A stretch of 33,021 bases of DNA. Source: an uncultured Clostridia bacterium (GTDB taxonomy: Bacteria; Bacillota; Clostridia; Oscillospirales; UBA644). A program made the translations under genes and the position numbers. The stretch covers positions 1 to 33,021 of the forward strand of contig CALXAN010000074.1 in assembly GCA_944386305.1 (NCBI GenBank), given 5' to 3'. The notes beneath the pieces are model-generated. The model worked only from the letters and a program-made list of their open reading frames with translations, did not search any database and was not told the origin of the DNA. Below, piece by piece: positions 1-8,309 of this stretch; position 1 is the first letter of the stretch, and each line of letters opens with the position of its first letter.

Positions 1-146
1 GGCGGCTTTATATATTTCATTATACCCAATTTTGCCGTAGAGTCCACCCAACTTGCCGCAAACCGCCGTATACGCTTGGTATTCGCCTCAGTAGAGAAAA
101 ATCCGCGGCACTCTACCGGCAGTAGAATTTCCCCAAAATCCGCATA

Positions 147-175
147 TTGAAAAAGCAGGATTCTTATGATATAAT
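147..175 (+). promoter_or_regulatory. Sigma-70-type promoter of the XRE membrane regulator
   Basis: TTGAAA at 147-152 and TATAAT at 170-175 are separated by 17 bases. This gives a leader of about 130 nt before the ATG at 314. No operator or riboswitch was recognised in the leader. The remainder of 1-146 shows nothing else I can support. Confidence 0.7.
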
Positions 176-313
176 GATTATGCAGACAGGTTCGGCGCCG
201 ATACGGCGCAAAACTAATACTTCAATATTTCGGTACACGCTTGTCGTAATACGGGCCGAAAACAGAAATTCGACGTGTCCGTCGACGGGCATACACGTAC
301 GGGAGGCCGGCAG

Positions 314-904
314 ATGAACGATATAAAGCAGACCATAGCAAAAAACATATCCGAATTGCGCAAGGCGCACAAATTTACGCAGGCGGAGCTTGCTGAGCGG
401 CTGAACTATTCGGACAAGGCGGTGTCGAAGTGGGAGCGTGCGGAATCCATCCCCGACGTGATGATGCTGCAGCAGATAGCGTCTATGTTCGGCGTAACTG
501 TGGACTACCTGCTCACGTCCGAGCATGTGGCCAAGGACCACAAGGCGGAGACGAGCAAGGCCGTCAGGCGAAACAGGCTGATAATATCCCTGCTTTCGGT
601 TTCGCTGGTCTTTCTCATCGTCACTATAGCTTACGTCACGCTCGGGCTGGTCATAAAGCCCCTGTTCGGCTCGCTGTGGACGCTGTACATATACGCTCTG
701 CCTGTGGCCACAATAGTGGCCATAGTGTTCAATGCCATATGGGGGCGCAGGAAGTGGACATTCGTGCTGGTGACGGTGCTGATGTGGAGCGTGCTGCTGG
801 TGATATACATAGCATGTATGCCGATAAACAACGTTTGGCCCATATTCCTCATAGGCATACCGGGCCAGCTCATCATACTCCTGTGGTCCGGGCTGCGCAA
901 GTAG
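314..904 (+). CDS. XRE-family HTH regulator with a four-helix membrane domain
   Basis: This 196-residue protein has an N-terminal Cro/C1-type helix-turn-helix (about residues 5-60; KFTQAELAERLNYSDKAVSK is typical). After a short charged linker come four hydrophobic segments (about residues 85-190). The ATG at 314 is preferred over an in-frame start at 275 because GGGAGG lies at 301-306 with a 7-base spacer, and the family domain begins right there. Proteins of this shape are common in Bacillota as membrane-tethered one-component regulators, which suggests sensing at the membrane and binding DNA nearby. The target and signal are unknown. It has its own promoter and probably its own weak terminator. 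The next genes (nfeD-like/SPFH) have a separate promoter, so co-regulation is not implied. Confidence 0.85.
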   Translation: MNDIKQTIAKNISELRKAHKFTQAELAERLNYSDKAVSKWERAESIPDVMMLQQIASMFGVTVDYLLTSEHVAKDHKAETSKAVRRNRLIISLLSVSLVFLIVTIAYVTLGLVIKPLFGSLWTLYIYALPVATIVAIVFNAIWGRRKWTFVLVTVLMWSVLLVIYIACMPINNVWPIFLIGIPGQLIILLWSGLRK

Positions 905-931
905 ACCCGCGAACGTCAAGGGCGCGGGTTT
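905..931 (+). terminator. Weak intrinsic terminator after the XRE gene
   Basis: ACCCGCG (905-911) pairs with CGCGGGT (923-929) around an 11-base loop, followed by only TTT. It lies immediately after the stop codon. A second hairpin, GAGAATGA / TCATTCTC at 965-987, follows without a T-tract. Confidence 0.45.
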
Positions 932-1075
932 GCGGAAGGCGCGCGGCGGGGAAACGCTGAAATAGAGAATGATGCGCTGTCATTCTCCGGAGACGGACAG
1001 CGCCGCATAAAAAAGCCGATGCCGCCGGTCTCGGAAGCCGGGAACGCCGTCCTGCGGTTATATCGGCGGATAATA

Positions 1076-1104
1076 TTGATTTACGGCTTGTCATATGATA
1101 TAAT
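1076..1104 (+). promoter_or_regulatory. Promoter of the nfeD-like/SPFH operon
   Basis: TTGATT at 1076-1081 and TATAAT at 1099-1104 are separated by 17 bases. The -10 ends 25 bases before the ATG at 1130, so the leader is very short and mostly ribosome binding site. Confidence 0.7.
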
Positions 1105-1129
1105 TGAAATTACAGAGAGGAGGGTCTGT

Positions 1130-1561
1130 ATGGACATAGCGGCATGGGTCATACTGCTGATCGCGTTTATTCTGATAGAGATAGCTACGGTCAATCTTGT
1201 TACCATTTGGTTTGCCGTCGGAGCCTTGGCGGCGCTGATATGCGCGCTGTGCGGCGTAGAGCTGTGGATACAGTGCGTGGTGTTCGTGGCGGTGTCGGCG
1301 CTGGCGCTGATAGTCACCAAGCCGCTCGTCAGGAAATTTGCGGGGAAGAAGACGGTCACGAACTTTGACAGAATAGTAGGCATGAGCGGCATAGTCACGC
1401 AGGACATCGACAACCTCAAGGGCGAGGGCTACGTAGCCGTGGACGGCAAGGAATGGATGGCCAGGTCCGAAGCGGGCGAAACCGTAAGCGTGGGCGAAAA
1501 AGTCAAGGTGCTCTCTATCGAGGGGGCAAAGATAATCGTGGCAAGAGACACGGGCGCGTAA
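1130..1561 (+). CDS. NfeD-like membrane protein with C-terminal OB-fold
   Basis: This 143-residue protein has hydrophobic segments at about residues 3-60 and a soluble C-terminal domain (about 75-140) typical of the short NfeD class: 'GMSGIVTQDI' followed by 'VDGKEWMARSE' and 'KVKVLSIEGAKIIVAR'. The start at 1130 is set by GAGAGGAGGG just upstream (1115-1124). The in-frame start at 1019 would precede the promoter. NfeD-like proteins are typically encoded next to SPFH/stomatin genes and act with them in membrane organisation, exactly as here: the next gene begins 48 bases downstream. It lacks the ClpP-like serine protease part of the long NfeD forms. Confidence 0.85.
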   Translation: MDIAAWVILLIAFILIEIATVNLVTIWFAVGALAALICALCGVELWIQCVVFVAVSALALIVTKPLVRKFAGKKTVTNFDRIVGMSGIVTQDIDNLKGEGYVAVDGKEWMARSEAGETVSVGEKVKVLSIEGAKIIVARDTGA

Positions 1562-1609
1562 GCGGCCCGGCAGACAGACTGATTTATTTTTTTAGGAGGG
1601 AAAACAAAT

Positions 1610-2539
1610 ATGCCTATCGAGGGAATCATCGCCATAGCAATAGTGGCGGTTATCATTGTTTTACTCATCATAGCAAACATCAAGGTGGTCACTCAGACCC
1701 AGGCGTTCGTCATTGAACGGCTCGGTTCGTATTCGGCCACATGGAAAACCGGGCTGCATTTCAAGGTACCGTTTGTGGAAAAAGTGGCCAAGGTAGTGAC
1801 GATAAAGGAGCAGGTCGCGGATTTTCAGCCCCAGCCCGTCATTACCAAGGACAACGTCACCATGCAGATAGACACGGTGGTATACTTTCAGATAACTGAC
1901 CCCAAGCTCTACGCATACGGGGTGGAGAACCCGCTTTTCGCCATAGAAAACCTGACCGCGACTTCGCTGAGGAATATCATCGGTGAGCTTGAGCTCGACT
2001 CCACGCTGACTTCGAGAGACATAATAAACGCCAAGATGCGCTCCATACTTGACGAAGCCACTGACCCGTGGGGTATAAAGATCAACCGCGTCGAGCTCAA
2101 AAATATCGTCCCGCCCAAAGAGATACGCGACGCGATGGAAAAGCAGATGAAGGCCGAGCGCGAAAGGCGCGAATCCATTCTGCGCGCCGAGGGCGAAAAG
2201 CGCAGCGCCATACTCGTGGCGGAGGGTAAGAAAGAATCCATAATCCTGGCTGCCGAGGCGGAAAAGCAGGCGGCCATACTGCGCGCAGAGGCTATTAAGG
2301 AGTCGAGGATAAGGGAATCCGAGGGCGAAGCCGAGGCGATACTGAAGGTGCAGGAAGCCACGGCGGAAAGCATCCGCAAAATCAACGAGGCCGCGCCGTC
2401 GGACGCGGTGATAAAGCTGAAGAGCTTGGAAGCGTTTGCAAAAGCGGCTGACGGGCAGTCCACAAAGATTATCATCCCCTCTCAGATACAGGGCCTGGCG
2501 GGCCTGGCGGCCAGCGCAAAGGAAATATTTGAAAACTGA
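1610..2539 (+). CDS. SPFH/Band-7 (stomatin/QmcA-like) membrane scaffold protein
   Basis: This 309-residue protein has one N-terminal membrane anchor (about residues 4-25), an SPFH domain (about 27-190, with 'VITKDNVTMQIDTVVYFQI' and 'IKINRVELKNIVPPKEIRDA') and a long Ala/Glu/Lys/Arg coiled coil (about 190-265). The ending 'KIIIPSQIQGLAGLAAS' is typical of the stomatin/paraslipin branch. Such proteins oligomerise at the membrane and organise microdomains with NfeD partners, here the upstream gene. The start is supported by TAGGAGGG at 1592-1600. The two genes form an operon from the promoter at 1076 to the terminator at 2547. Confidence 0.92.
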   Translation: MPIEGIIAIAIVAVIIVLLIIANIKVVTQTQAFVIERLGSYSATWKTGLHFKVPFVEKVAKVVTIKEQVADFQPQPVITKDNVTMQIDTVVYFQITDPKLYAYGVENPLFAIENLTATSLRNIIGELELDSTLTSRDIINAKMRSILDEATDPWGIKINRVELKNIVPPKEIRDAMEKQMKAERERRESILRAEGEKRSAILVAEGKKESIILAAEAEKQAAILRAEAIKESRIRESEGEAEAILKVQEATAESIRKINEAAPSDAVIKLKSLEAFAKAADGQSTKIIIPSQIQGLAGLAASAKEIFEN

Positions 2540-2546
2540 TTCGGCG

Positions 2547-2575
2547 GCACGGCGGCGGCAGCCGCCGTGCTTTTT
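2547..2575 (+). terminator. Rho-independent terminator of the nfeD-like/SPFH operon
   Basis: A 10-bp GC stem (GCACGGCGGC / GCCGCCGTGC) with loop GGCA is followed by TTTTT at 2571-2575, eight bases after the SPFH stop codon. Confidence 0.9.
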
Positions 2576-2642
2576 CTCCGGCCGCAAATACCCGGGCTCG
2601 GGCGCCGACCCAACGATGTGATATTATCGGAGGCTGCAGAAG

Positions 2643-3056
2643 ATGAAACGCTGTCCCAAATGCGGTAATTTAGTGGCGGACAGGTACAGGTGCCGCATAT
2701 GCGGACAGCTGCTCGCGGAAGTAAAGAACGAAGAGGCGCAGGCCGAACAGATACGCTTCAACCGCTTCTACATAAAGTACCTGTTGAAGCATTCGTGGTT
2801 CTCGCTGCTGAGCCTGGCTGTATCCGTTGCGGCGTGTATACTGGCGCGCACGGCAGACCTGTATGCGTTTACCGCTATAGGACTGTGCGCAATATCCGTC
2901 GTGACATGTATCAGAGAGCCTAAGCTTACGGCAAGGCTGTGCAGAAAGTACAGCCGGGACTATGCGTCGTTTCAGCTCGGTATTGTCAGATATCTCAGCG
3001 CGGCGCTGGGGCTTATGACCGCCGTGCTGCTGCCGATAATACGCATGTTTACCTGA
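2643..3056 (+). CDS. Zinc-ribbon membrane protein of unknown function
   Basis: This 137-residue protein begins with a four-cysteine zinc ribbon in the first 22 residues (CPKCG...CRICG), followed by a short acidic/polar linker, then a hydrophobic region with about three membrane segments between residues 48 and 135. The start is supported by GGAGG at 2629-2633. Small zinc-ribbon plus membrane proteins are common in Clostridia and mostly uncharacterised, so no function is proposed. It lies after a terminator, so it probably has its own promoter, but no clear -35/-10 pair was seen. Its 3' side runs into an A-rich stretch and then the 50-bp palindrome. Confidence 0.75.
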   Translation: MKRCPKCGNLVADRYRCRICGQLLAEVKNEEAQAEQIRFNRFYIKYLLKHSWFSLLSLAVSVAACILARTADLYAFTAIGLCAISVVTCIREPKLTARLCRKYSRDYASFQLGIVRYLSAALGLMTAVLLPIIRMFT

Positions 3057-3128
3057 AATGATTTTTAATAAAGCTGCCGATGTTTTAATAAGCGAAGGCA
3101 AAAAAAACATAATGAAAAAAGACATTTA

Positions 3129-3178
3129 AAACAGGCGTCCTTCCCCGGCCCTTAAGGGCCGGGGAAGGACGCCTGTTT
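3129..3178. terminator. 50-bp perfect palindrome, terminator-like
   Basis: Two 25-bp arms match perfectly with no spacer (centre CTTAAG at 3151-3156; outer ends AAACAGG / CCTGTTT). As RNA it forms a long stem on either strand. The T-rich tail lies on the minus-strand side (A-rich on the plus strand at about 3099-3130); on the plus strand only GTTTGGG follows. It may terminate the zinc-ribbon gene and block antisense transcripts from array A. A loopless palindrome this long could also extrude as a cruciform. Confidence 0.7.
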
Positions 3179-3565
3179 GGGTACAGAGTGCGGTGTCTCC
3201 GATATCTTTTTAGGTTCCGCGCAGGTCCCCGATGTTGAGTGCCGCGCAGATCTTTGATGCCTATTTGGATGCCGCGCGGGGCTTCAATGCCTATTTGTGT
3301 GCAGCGCTGACCTTCGATGCATTTTGGGGTGCAGCGCTGACCTTCGATGCTTTTTGGGGTGCAGCGCTGACCTTCGATGCGTTTTTGGATACGGTGTGGG
3401 CTTCCGATGCATTTTAGTACAGTGCGGGTCTCCGATATCTTTTTAGGTTCTGCGCAGGTCCCCGATGCGTTTTGGGGCGCAGCGCGGGCTCCGATGCATT
3501 TTGGGGTGCAGTGTGAGTTTCCGATGATTTTCAGGTACAGTGCGGGCCTCTTTTAGGGTCGGCGC
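3179..3565. repeat. Degenerate tandem array A (~30-bp unit)
   Basis: About 13 imperfect units have the approximate form TGCAGCGCGGGCTTCCGATG followed by CATTTTGGGG. Units at about 3300-3390 are nearly identical; outer ones are worn. The array begins directly at the right arm of the 50-bp palindrome, whose tail (GTTTGGGTACAGAGTGCGG) resembles a unit start. A 61-codon open frame inside it merely reads the 30-bp period as a 10-residue repeat, has no ribosome binding site and is not called a gene. Confidence 0.85.
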
Positions 3566-3933
3566 AGTACAGGGCGTATAAAAAATAATTATCGAAACGT
3601 GAACGCCCCGTTCTCGCATAAAAACGACAGCGAGCCGTTCAAATGTTTAACGCCGGGCATATGCGAAAATGCGCCTCAGCTTTCAGCGGCAAAAGAAATA
3701 TTTAATTCGGGCGCCTCGCCGCCGCGGCGGTGTCCGTACGCTCGCAGAACCGTAAGGGTGCCGTAAGCCTGCAACGGCAAAAACACATCCGCCCCGTTTT
3801 TTTGTGCAGATTTAAACGAGAGAATTTAGTCCGCTCCTTTCGGACTAATATGAGATGAGGTGCGCGCGCCGAATCATCCGCTTAAACCCATGTTTTGTTC
3901 GGCTCGCGGTTTTCGGAATTATAAAATAAGGTA
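3566..3933. other. Intergenic stretch without recognised gene
   Basis: This lies between array A and the MFS promoter. Open frames here are short, without ribosome binding sites or recognisable proteins. I see no RNA gene, riboswitch or insertion sequence. Confidence 0.5.
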
Positions 3934-3962
3934 TTGACACTCCTGCGCCGTTCGTGTATAAT
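3934..3962 (+). promoter_or_regulatory. Consensus sigma-70 promoter of the MFS gene
   Basis: A perfect TTGACA (3934-3939), a 17-base spacer and a perfect TATAAT (3957-3962). The leader is about 35 nt and contains GGAAAGGGAGA before the ATG at 4005. Expression is expected to be strong and constitutive unless repressed; no operator dyad was seen. Confidence 0.9.
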
Positions 3963-4004
3963 CGGTGTGCGCCGCGCATAGGCGCGGCAGGAAAGGGAGA
4001 AAAT

Positions 4005-5189
4005 ATGAAGCTGTCATACAGGCACACGATTCGCACATGCTACCTGGGATATGTCGTAGGCGCTATAGTCAATAACTTCACGCCGCTGCTGCTCACGACC
4101 TTTGCGGCGGAGTTTTCCCTGTCCGTAACGCAGCTGGGGACGCTGGTAGTGCTCAATTTTGCCATACAGATGTTTATAGACTTTACCGGTGCGTATATTG
4201 CGGAAAAGACCGGGTACAGGGCGGCTATCGTCTCGGCGCAGCTGTTTGCGGCGGCCGGGCTGATAGGGCTGGGCGTGCTGCCGTACGTGATGCAGGACAA
4301 GTGGACGGCCATACTGCTGGCGCTGGTACTGTACGCTGTGGGCGGAGGCATGATAGAAGTCCTCGTCAGCCCGATAACCGAAGCCGTGCCGGGAGAAGAC
4401 AAGCCGTCGAACATGGCCGTACTGCACTCTTTTTTCTGCTGGGGCAGCGTGGCGGTTATACTTGTGTCTACAGGATATTTTGCGGTGTTCGGCTCCGAGC
4501 ACTGGAGATGGCTGGCCATCGCCTGGGCCGTCGTGCCGCTGGTCGCGGCGGCGCTGTTTGCGCTGGTACCCATCAAAGTCTTTGCCGAAGACGTGCAGAA
4601 AGCTCCGATAAAGAAGCTGCTGACGTCAAAGATATTTTTGATACTCGTCCTGCTGATGATATGCTCCGGCGCGTCCGAGGTGGCCATGAGCCAGTGGGCG
4701 TCCATGTTCGCCGAAAACGAGCTGCACATAACCAAGGCGGCGGGTGACATCCTCGGCCCGTGCATGTTCGCGGCGCTGATGGGGCTCAGCAGGGTAATTT
4801 ACAGCAAATTCGGCAAACGCGCGGATATAACCAAGCTGATACTGTTCAGCGGCATAGTCTGCGCATGCAGCTACCTTATCGCGGCCCTTTCGCCTTACAG
4901 CTACCTGTCTGTAGCGGGCTGCGCGCTGTGCGGGCTGTCGGTCGGAGTGCTTTGGCCGGGCACGCTCAGCCTGGCCGCGGCGGATTACCCGCAGGGCGGC
5001 ACGCCGATGTTCGGCTTTTTGGCTTTCGGCGGCGATATAGGCTGCCTGATCGGCCCGGGACTGGTCACAGTCGTGGCAAGTCTGTCCGGCGACAGCATAA
5101 AGACGGGCATACTGTCCGCGGCCGTCTTCCCGATTGTCATGACTCTCATAGCTGCGGTCATGCTGGCAGAAAGGAAAAGGGCCCGCTGA
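4005..5189 (+). CDS. Major facilitator superfamily transporter
   Basis: This 394-residue protein has about 12 hydrophobic segments and the MFS layout of two six-helix halves with a central cytoplasmic loop (about residues 185-210, charged, 'KVFAEDVQKAPIKKLLTSK'). Motifs include 'GYRAAIVSAQLF' after TM2 and 'GTLSLAAADYPQGG' in the C-terminal half. The start at 4005 is set by the ribosome binding site and by the promoter, whose -10 lies downstream of the alternative in-frame start at 3954. Many gut Clostridia carry such permeases ('VLHSFFCWGSV' loop) as presumed sugar or drug/proton antiporters; the substrate cannot be read from sequence. It appears monocistronic. Confidence 0.88.
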   Translation: MKLSYRHTIRTCYLGYVVGAIVNNFTPLLLTTFAAEFSLSVTQLGTLVVLNFAIQMFIDFTGAYIAEKTGYRAAIVSAQLFAAAGLIGLGVLPYVMQDKWTAILLALVLYAVGGGMIEVLVSPITEAVPGEDKPSNMAVLHSFFCWGSVAVILVSTGYFAVFGSEHWRWLAIAWAVVPLVAAALFALVPIKVFAEDVQKAPIKKLLTSKIFLILVLLMICSGASEVAMSQWASMFAENELHITKAAGDILGPCMFAALMGLSRVIYSKFGKRADITKLILFSGIVCACSYLIAALSPYSYLSVAGCALCGLSVGVLWPGTLSLAAADYPQGGTPMFGFLAFGGDIGCLIGPGLVTVVASLSGDSIKTGILSAAVFPIVMTLIAAVMLAERKRAR

Positions 5190-5497
5190 CCTGTCGGCTC
5201 GATGCATGAGGCCGCGGCCTGCGGCTGAAATACAGTGGGGATCCCACCCCGCGCTCAGTTAAACTCGCTGCCCTGTTTTTATCAGATATTTGTCTGTCAG
5301 AGCTATTCTGTATGCGCGCTGCAGTTTACTCTTGTTTTAGCCATAAGCGGATAAAAAATACGCCGCAGGCTTATGATTTGTTCGCGGACAGCCTTTCTCA
5401 TAAAGGGGCATTGTTTTAAGCTTTATTTCTCTGCACGTTCAAGAGCTTTTCTTCAGCAGGATATTTTTAAAAAGACGTTATTTTAAGAAAAAAAACA
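5190..5497. other. Intergenic stretch between convergent genes, no gene seen
   Basis: This lies between the MFS stop codon and the terminator serving the opposite-strand YgjV-like gene. It holds small GC palindromes just after the MFS gene (AGGCCGCGGCCT around 5210; GTGGG-GAT-CCCAC around 5235) without clear T-tracts, then AT-rich sequence. No repeat array comparable to A-F was recognised. Confidence 0.5.
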
Positions 5498-5522
5498 GAG
5501 GGACGGGCGTGCGCCGTCCCTC
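5498..5522 (-). terminator. Rho-independent terminator of the YgjV-like gene
   Basis: GAGGGACGG / CCGTCCCTC forms a 9-bp stem. Read on the minus strand, it is followed by a T-rich tail (A-rich at about 5487-5497 on the plus strand), 32 bases after the stop codon. Confidence 0.85.
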
Positions 5523-5554
5523 ATTTTATCGTTTCTGCGTTGTTTGCAGGGATT

Positions 5555-6136
5555 TCAGATATTTTCGGATTTGTTCTCGGTCTGTGCGGGCTTATGCTTC
5601 TTGAGTATGTCAAATCTTATGACGGCCACTATTATGGACGTCATGGATATAGCCTCAGCTATGACGCCGCCCCATGCCCCGTCTTTGAATATGGCGAAAT
5701 ACGACAGATATATTATCCAGCACGGGGAGGAGGGGAACGAGACGTATCTGATGTACCTGGGGTCGTTGAGCCAAAAGCTTATTGAGGTAAATATCATGCC
5801 CGCCATCGGCAGCAGGTCCAGCGCCGTAACGCCCGCGCCCGTAGCATACCCCGTAATGACGACCGCCGCCACGCTCAGCACGATGAACACTCCCGGCACG
5901 ACGGGGGACCTGACCCATTTGTACTTGTCTTTGTAGTAAAACACTATAGCGCGGACCAATGCCAGGATATTTAGCACCGCGCCCGATACCGCGCCCGTAA
6001 GAAGATATGAAGCCGCGAAGCAGAATACCGCCGGGATCTGTATCCTCAGCAGACGCTTGCGGTCGGACTGCTGGTACATGAATATGTAGAGTAAGAGGCC
6101 CGTATATGAGAGTACCTGCCCGATAATGTTTTCCAA
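5555..6136 (-). CDS. YgjV-family inner membrane protein
   Basis: This polytopic membrane protein of about 193 residues has roughly six hydrophobic segments and short loops. It resembles the YgjV family (bacterial inner membrane protein of unknown function): N-terminal 'IGQVLSYTGLLLYIFMYQQSDRK' layout and 'WLNDPRYIRYV'. A TTG start at 6136 is chosen because GAGGG (6147-6151) sits 10 bases upstream. The alternative ATG at 6178 has no ribosome binding site and falls about at the expected transcription start of the promoter at 6184-6212. It looks monocistronic, with a clear promoter and terminator. Function is unknown; nothing in the neighbourhood suggests a pathway. Confidence 0.8.
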   Translation of the reverse strand: MENIIGQVLSYTGLLLYIFMYQQSDRKRLLRIQIPAVFCFAASYLLTGAVSGAVLNILALVRAIVFYYKDKYKWVRSPVVPGVFIVLSVAAVVITGYATGAGVTALDLLPMAGMIFTSISFWLNDPRYIRYVSFPSSPCWIIYLSYFAIFKDGAWGGVIAEAISMTSIIVAVIRFDILKKHKPAQTENKSENI

Positions 6137-6183
6137 TTTAATACAACCCTCTTTTAATGTATATATTTTTGCGCACATCGGTT

Positions 6184-6212
6184 ATTATATCAGTTTGGTA
6201 TGCGATTGTCAA
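6184..6212 (-). promoter_or_regulatory. Consensus promoter of the YgjV-like gene
   Basis: On the minus strand TTGACA (6212-6207), a 17-base spacer and TATAAT (6189-6184). The expected transcription start is near 6177, giving a leader of about 40 nt to the TTG start. Confidence 0.85.
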
Positions 6213-6332
6213 TAGGCTTTATCGGCAAAAAGCGCCGTTATTCGCTGTGCCGGACGGCCGCACGTATATTCCGTTTCCGCTCATTTGCAGGGAGAGCCCG
6301 GCAACGCCGAATAAGGAAGTATTTATATAGAG

Positions 6333-6370
6333 GATACGGTGCAGTACCTATGAAGGTACCGCACCGTATC
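6333..6370. terminator. Strong hairpin between the sigma-factor and YgjV-like genes
   Basis: GATACGGTGC-A-GTACCT pairs with AGGTAC-C-GCACCGTATC around loop ATGA (17 pairs with one A/C mismatch). GTTTT follows on the plus strand; the minus-strand tail is T-poor. It lies downstream of the minus-strand sigma gene and may end its transcript. A smaller hairpin (AAATCGGC / GCCGATTT) is at 6402-6424. The rest of 6213-6565 shows nothing recognisable. Confidence 0.5.
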
Positions 6371-6565
6371 GTTTTAGGAATAATAGGGGGCTTCGTTATG
6401 AAAATCGGCGCTTAAAGCCGATTTATTCGGAAGCTGTACGGACAGTTTCCCTGCTTGCTATGGTATGTGATATTATTACGGTAATTGTTTTTTTCGGTTT
6501 GTATGTGACTGCATTTTGTTTGAGTTAAACCTTAGATACTCACCTTTGGGAAATAACTCTTTGCA

Positions 6566-8173
6566 TCATGGGTTAATATATTTGCCTGACACATAAAACA
6601 CGCTGTCGGTAAAAGGCTTGTTCGGCAGCGGCTTTTTCAAAACTCCTCGGCGGATCAATTCATCGGTCACATATCCGACAATTTGAAACAGGTATGCAGA
6701 AACCCATTGATTAATCTGCGATTTCAGCCGCTTAGGCACAAAGTTTGAGAAACTTTTCCGCACTGATATGATCCATTTCGAAAGCAATTCTTCAAGTTCT
6801 TCGTCATTCAGGCAAAACAAGGAGATAAACGCATCAAATTGCTCTTCCGTAAAGCAGGCAAAATTCAGCCGATACGCCTTTCTGTCATTTAAAATAAGAC
6901 CCTTTTGGATCAGTCTTGCTGCGTCTTCATCGGATATCGAGTTTTTATCTAAAATACCATTGGGATTCATTTGAAAAGTATCCCCTGCACATAGCCAGCG
7001 CATCCCTCCGTTATGATAAATATTGTTGTCAAAGTACTTTATGGTCCAATAATAATAGATATGCCCCGGAGTTTTGCCTTTGCTTCCGTCATTGTTGCCG
7101 GCCACATTGCAGCCCGAATTGTATTCCGCAGGCTTTTCGCTTTCGTCGACGGTTTCTTCTACGAGAAACCAACCGTATCCGCCGTCTTTGCGTGGCGGAT
7201 ACGCGCCGTTTTCCATTTGTAGACGGTCTCTTTTCAGTATTCCTATCTTTTTTCTTAAAACATATGGTACGATAAAATGACCTAAGCGATCCATGCCAAA
7301 GTCATGGCCGTAGAAGTTCAGTCGATTTACTGTATCTGCCTTGTTTTGCAGTAATTGCTCAAATCGGTTCGCAAACCTTTTTACCATCTGTTCCGAAACA
7401 GCTTCCATTGTATTTCGATCCTGTAACCGAAAGATAATAAAGTTTGCCGCATACTTTTTCCCGATTTTACATAAGGCATCTCCGTATTCCAGCCGTGGGA
7501 TTTCATCTTCAATATATATAGCGGGAATTCCTGTATGAACGCTGATTTCCTCTATCGTTTGTGGTTCCTCATAGGTTGCCTTGCAAATCGCACGAGCAAG
7601 CTGTGTGTGCAAATACCGGTCCGGATCCATTGAGCCGCTGCAAGTGACGGTGTTCCAATTGATTCTTTTATAGATATTCTCCATTTGTTTTGCGCCTATC
7701 CTTTCTTTGATTTTTTGACGTCCTGCATTCAGACGCCATTTGATTGTCGTTTCCGCAAGCGCATATTTTTTTGCAAGCTCGCCGACGGACATTTCACCGA
7801 TATAATAATCGACAAAAATGTTCCGATACATTTCGGAAAGCGTATGCAGACACCGGAAAACTGATTCAAAACGATGCTCTGTATCTTCTTCGTTAATTCC
7901 TGCGTAGTCGTCATATACCGGATTCAAATCGGCGTGCTCCTCTGACAAGACCATCCGCACTTTATTTTGTTTCTCAATGAATTTTGCATAGCGGTTATGT
8001 GCGATTCGCCAAATCCAAGCGTCAAGATTTTCAATTTCGTATTTACGCATACCGTCGAGAATATGGCAAAGAATTTCGCTGGATAGATCTTCCGCGTCAC
8101 AACGATTGTTCAGTCTGCTGCAGCAAAAATGGAATATCGGTTCCACATAAGGGATGATTTTGTCCTGATCCAA
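6566..8173 (-). CDS. ECF-type sigma factor with long C-terminal extension
   Basis: This protein of about 535 residues has an N-terminal ECF sigma module: region 2 at residues 8-75 ('DAEDLSSEILCHIL', 'DAWIWRIAHNRYAKFI') and region 4 at 105-160 ('LAKKYALAETTIKWRLNAGRQKIKERI'). A winged-helix-like segment follows (185-250, 'TIEEISVHTGIPAIYIEDEI'), then about 285 residues of no recognised family. ECF factors are usually near 180 residues, so two thirds of this protein is extra. A TTG start at 8173 is chosen because AAAGGAGG lies 8 bases upstream; the ATG at 8206 lacks a site. No anti-sigma gene is adjacent, so the extension may itself control activity (inference). The gene is visibly more AT-rich than its neighbours, suggesting transfer. 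A possible -10 (TATAAT) lies at 8272-8267 without a clear -35. Confidence 0.85.
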   Translation of the reverse strand: MDQDKIIPYVEPIFHFCCSRLNNRCDAEDLSSEILCHILDGMRKYEIENLDAWIWRIAHNRYAKFIEKQNKVRMVLSEEHADLNPVYDDYAGINEEDTEHRFESVFRCLHTLSEMYRNIFVDYYIGEMSVGELAKKYALAETTIKWRLNAGRQKIKERIGAKQMENIYKRINWNTVTCSGSMDPDRYLHTQLARAICKATYEEPQTIEEISVHTGIPAIYIEDEIPRLEYGDALCKIGKKYAANFIIFRLQDRNTMEAVSEQMVKRFANRFEQLLQNKADTVNRLNFYGHDFGMDRLGHFIVPYVLRKKIGILKRDRLQMENGAYPPRKDGGYGWFLVEETVDESEKPAEYNSGCNVAGNNDGSKGKTPGHIYYYWTIKYFDNNIYHNGGMRWLCAGDTFQMNPNGILDKNSISDEDAARLIQKGLILNDRKAYRLNFACFTEEQFDAFISLFCLNDEELEELLSKWIISVRKSFSNFVPKRLKSQINQWVSAYLFQIVGYVTDELIRRGVLKKPLPNKPFTDSVFYVSGKYINP

Positions 8174-8309
8174 GTGGTTACCTCCTTTCAAAAATATTGT
8201 AATCATGGTTACGCTTATTTAGTGTCTCAGTATCAAATCGGATAGGCATTTTTATGGAATATTTTTATTATAATACGAATTTGTGATTTTTTCGTCACCA
8301 TTACACATA

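Noticed and set aside
164-919. 251-codon minus-strand open frame opposite the XRE gene
   Set aside because: Shadow of the real gene: no family resemblance, and low-complexity His/Arg/Tyr composition.
3232-3417. 61-codon open frame with repeats like AALTFDAFWG
   Set aside because: It reads array A, whose 30-bp period keeps the frame open; no ribosome binding site or promoter, and the units decay without regard to frame.
6200-6415. 71-codon plus-strand open frame
   Set aside because: It crosses a strong hairpin, lacks a ribosome binding site and resembles nothing known.
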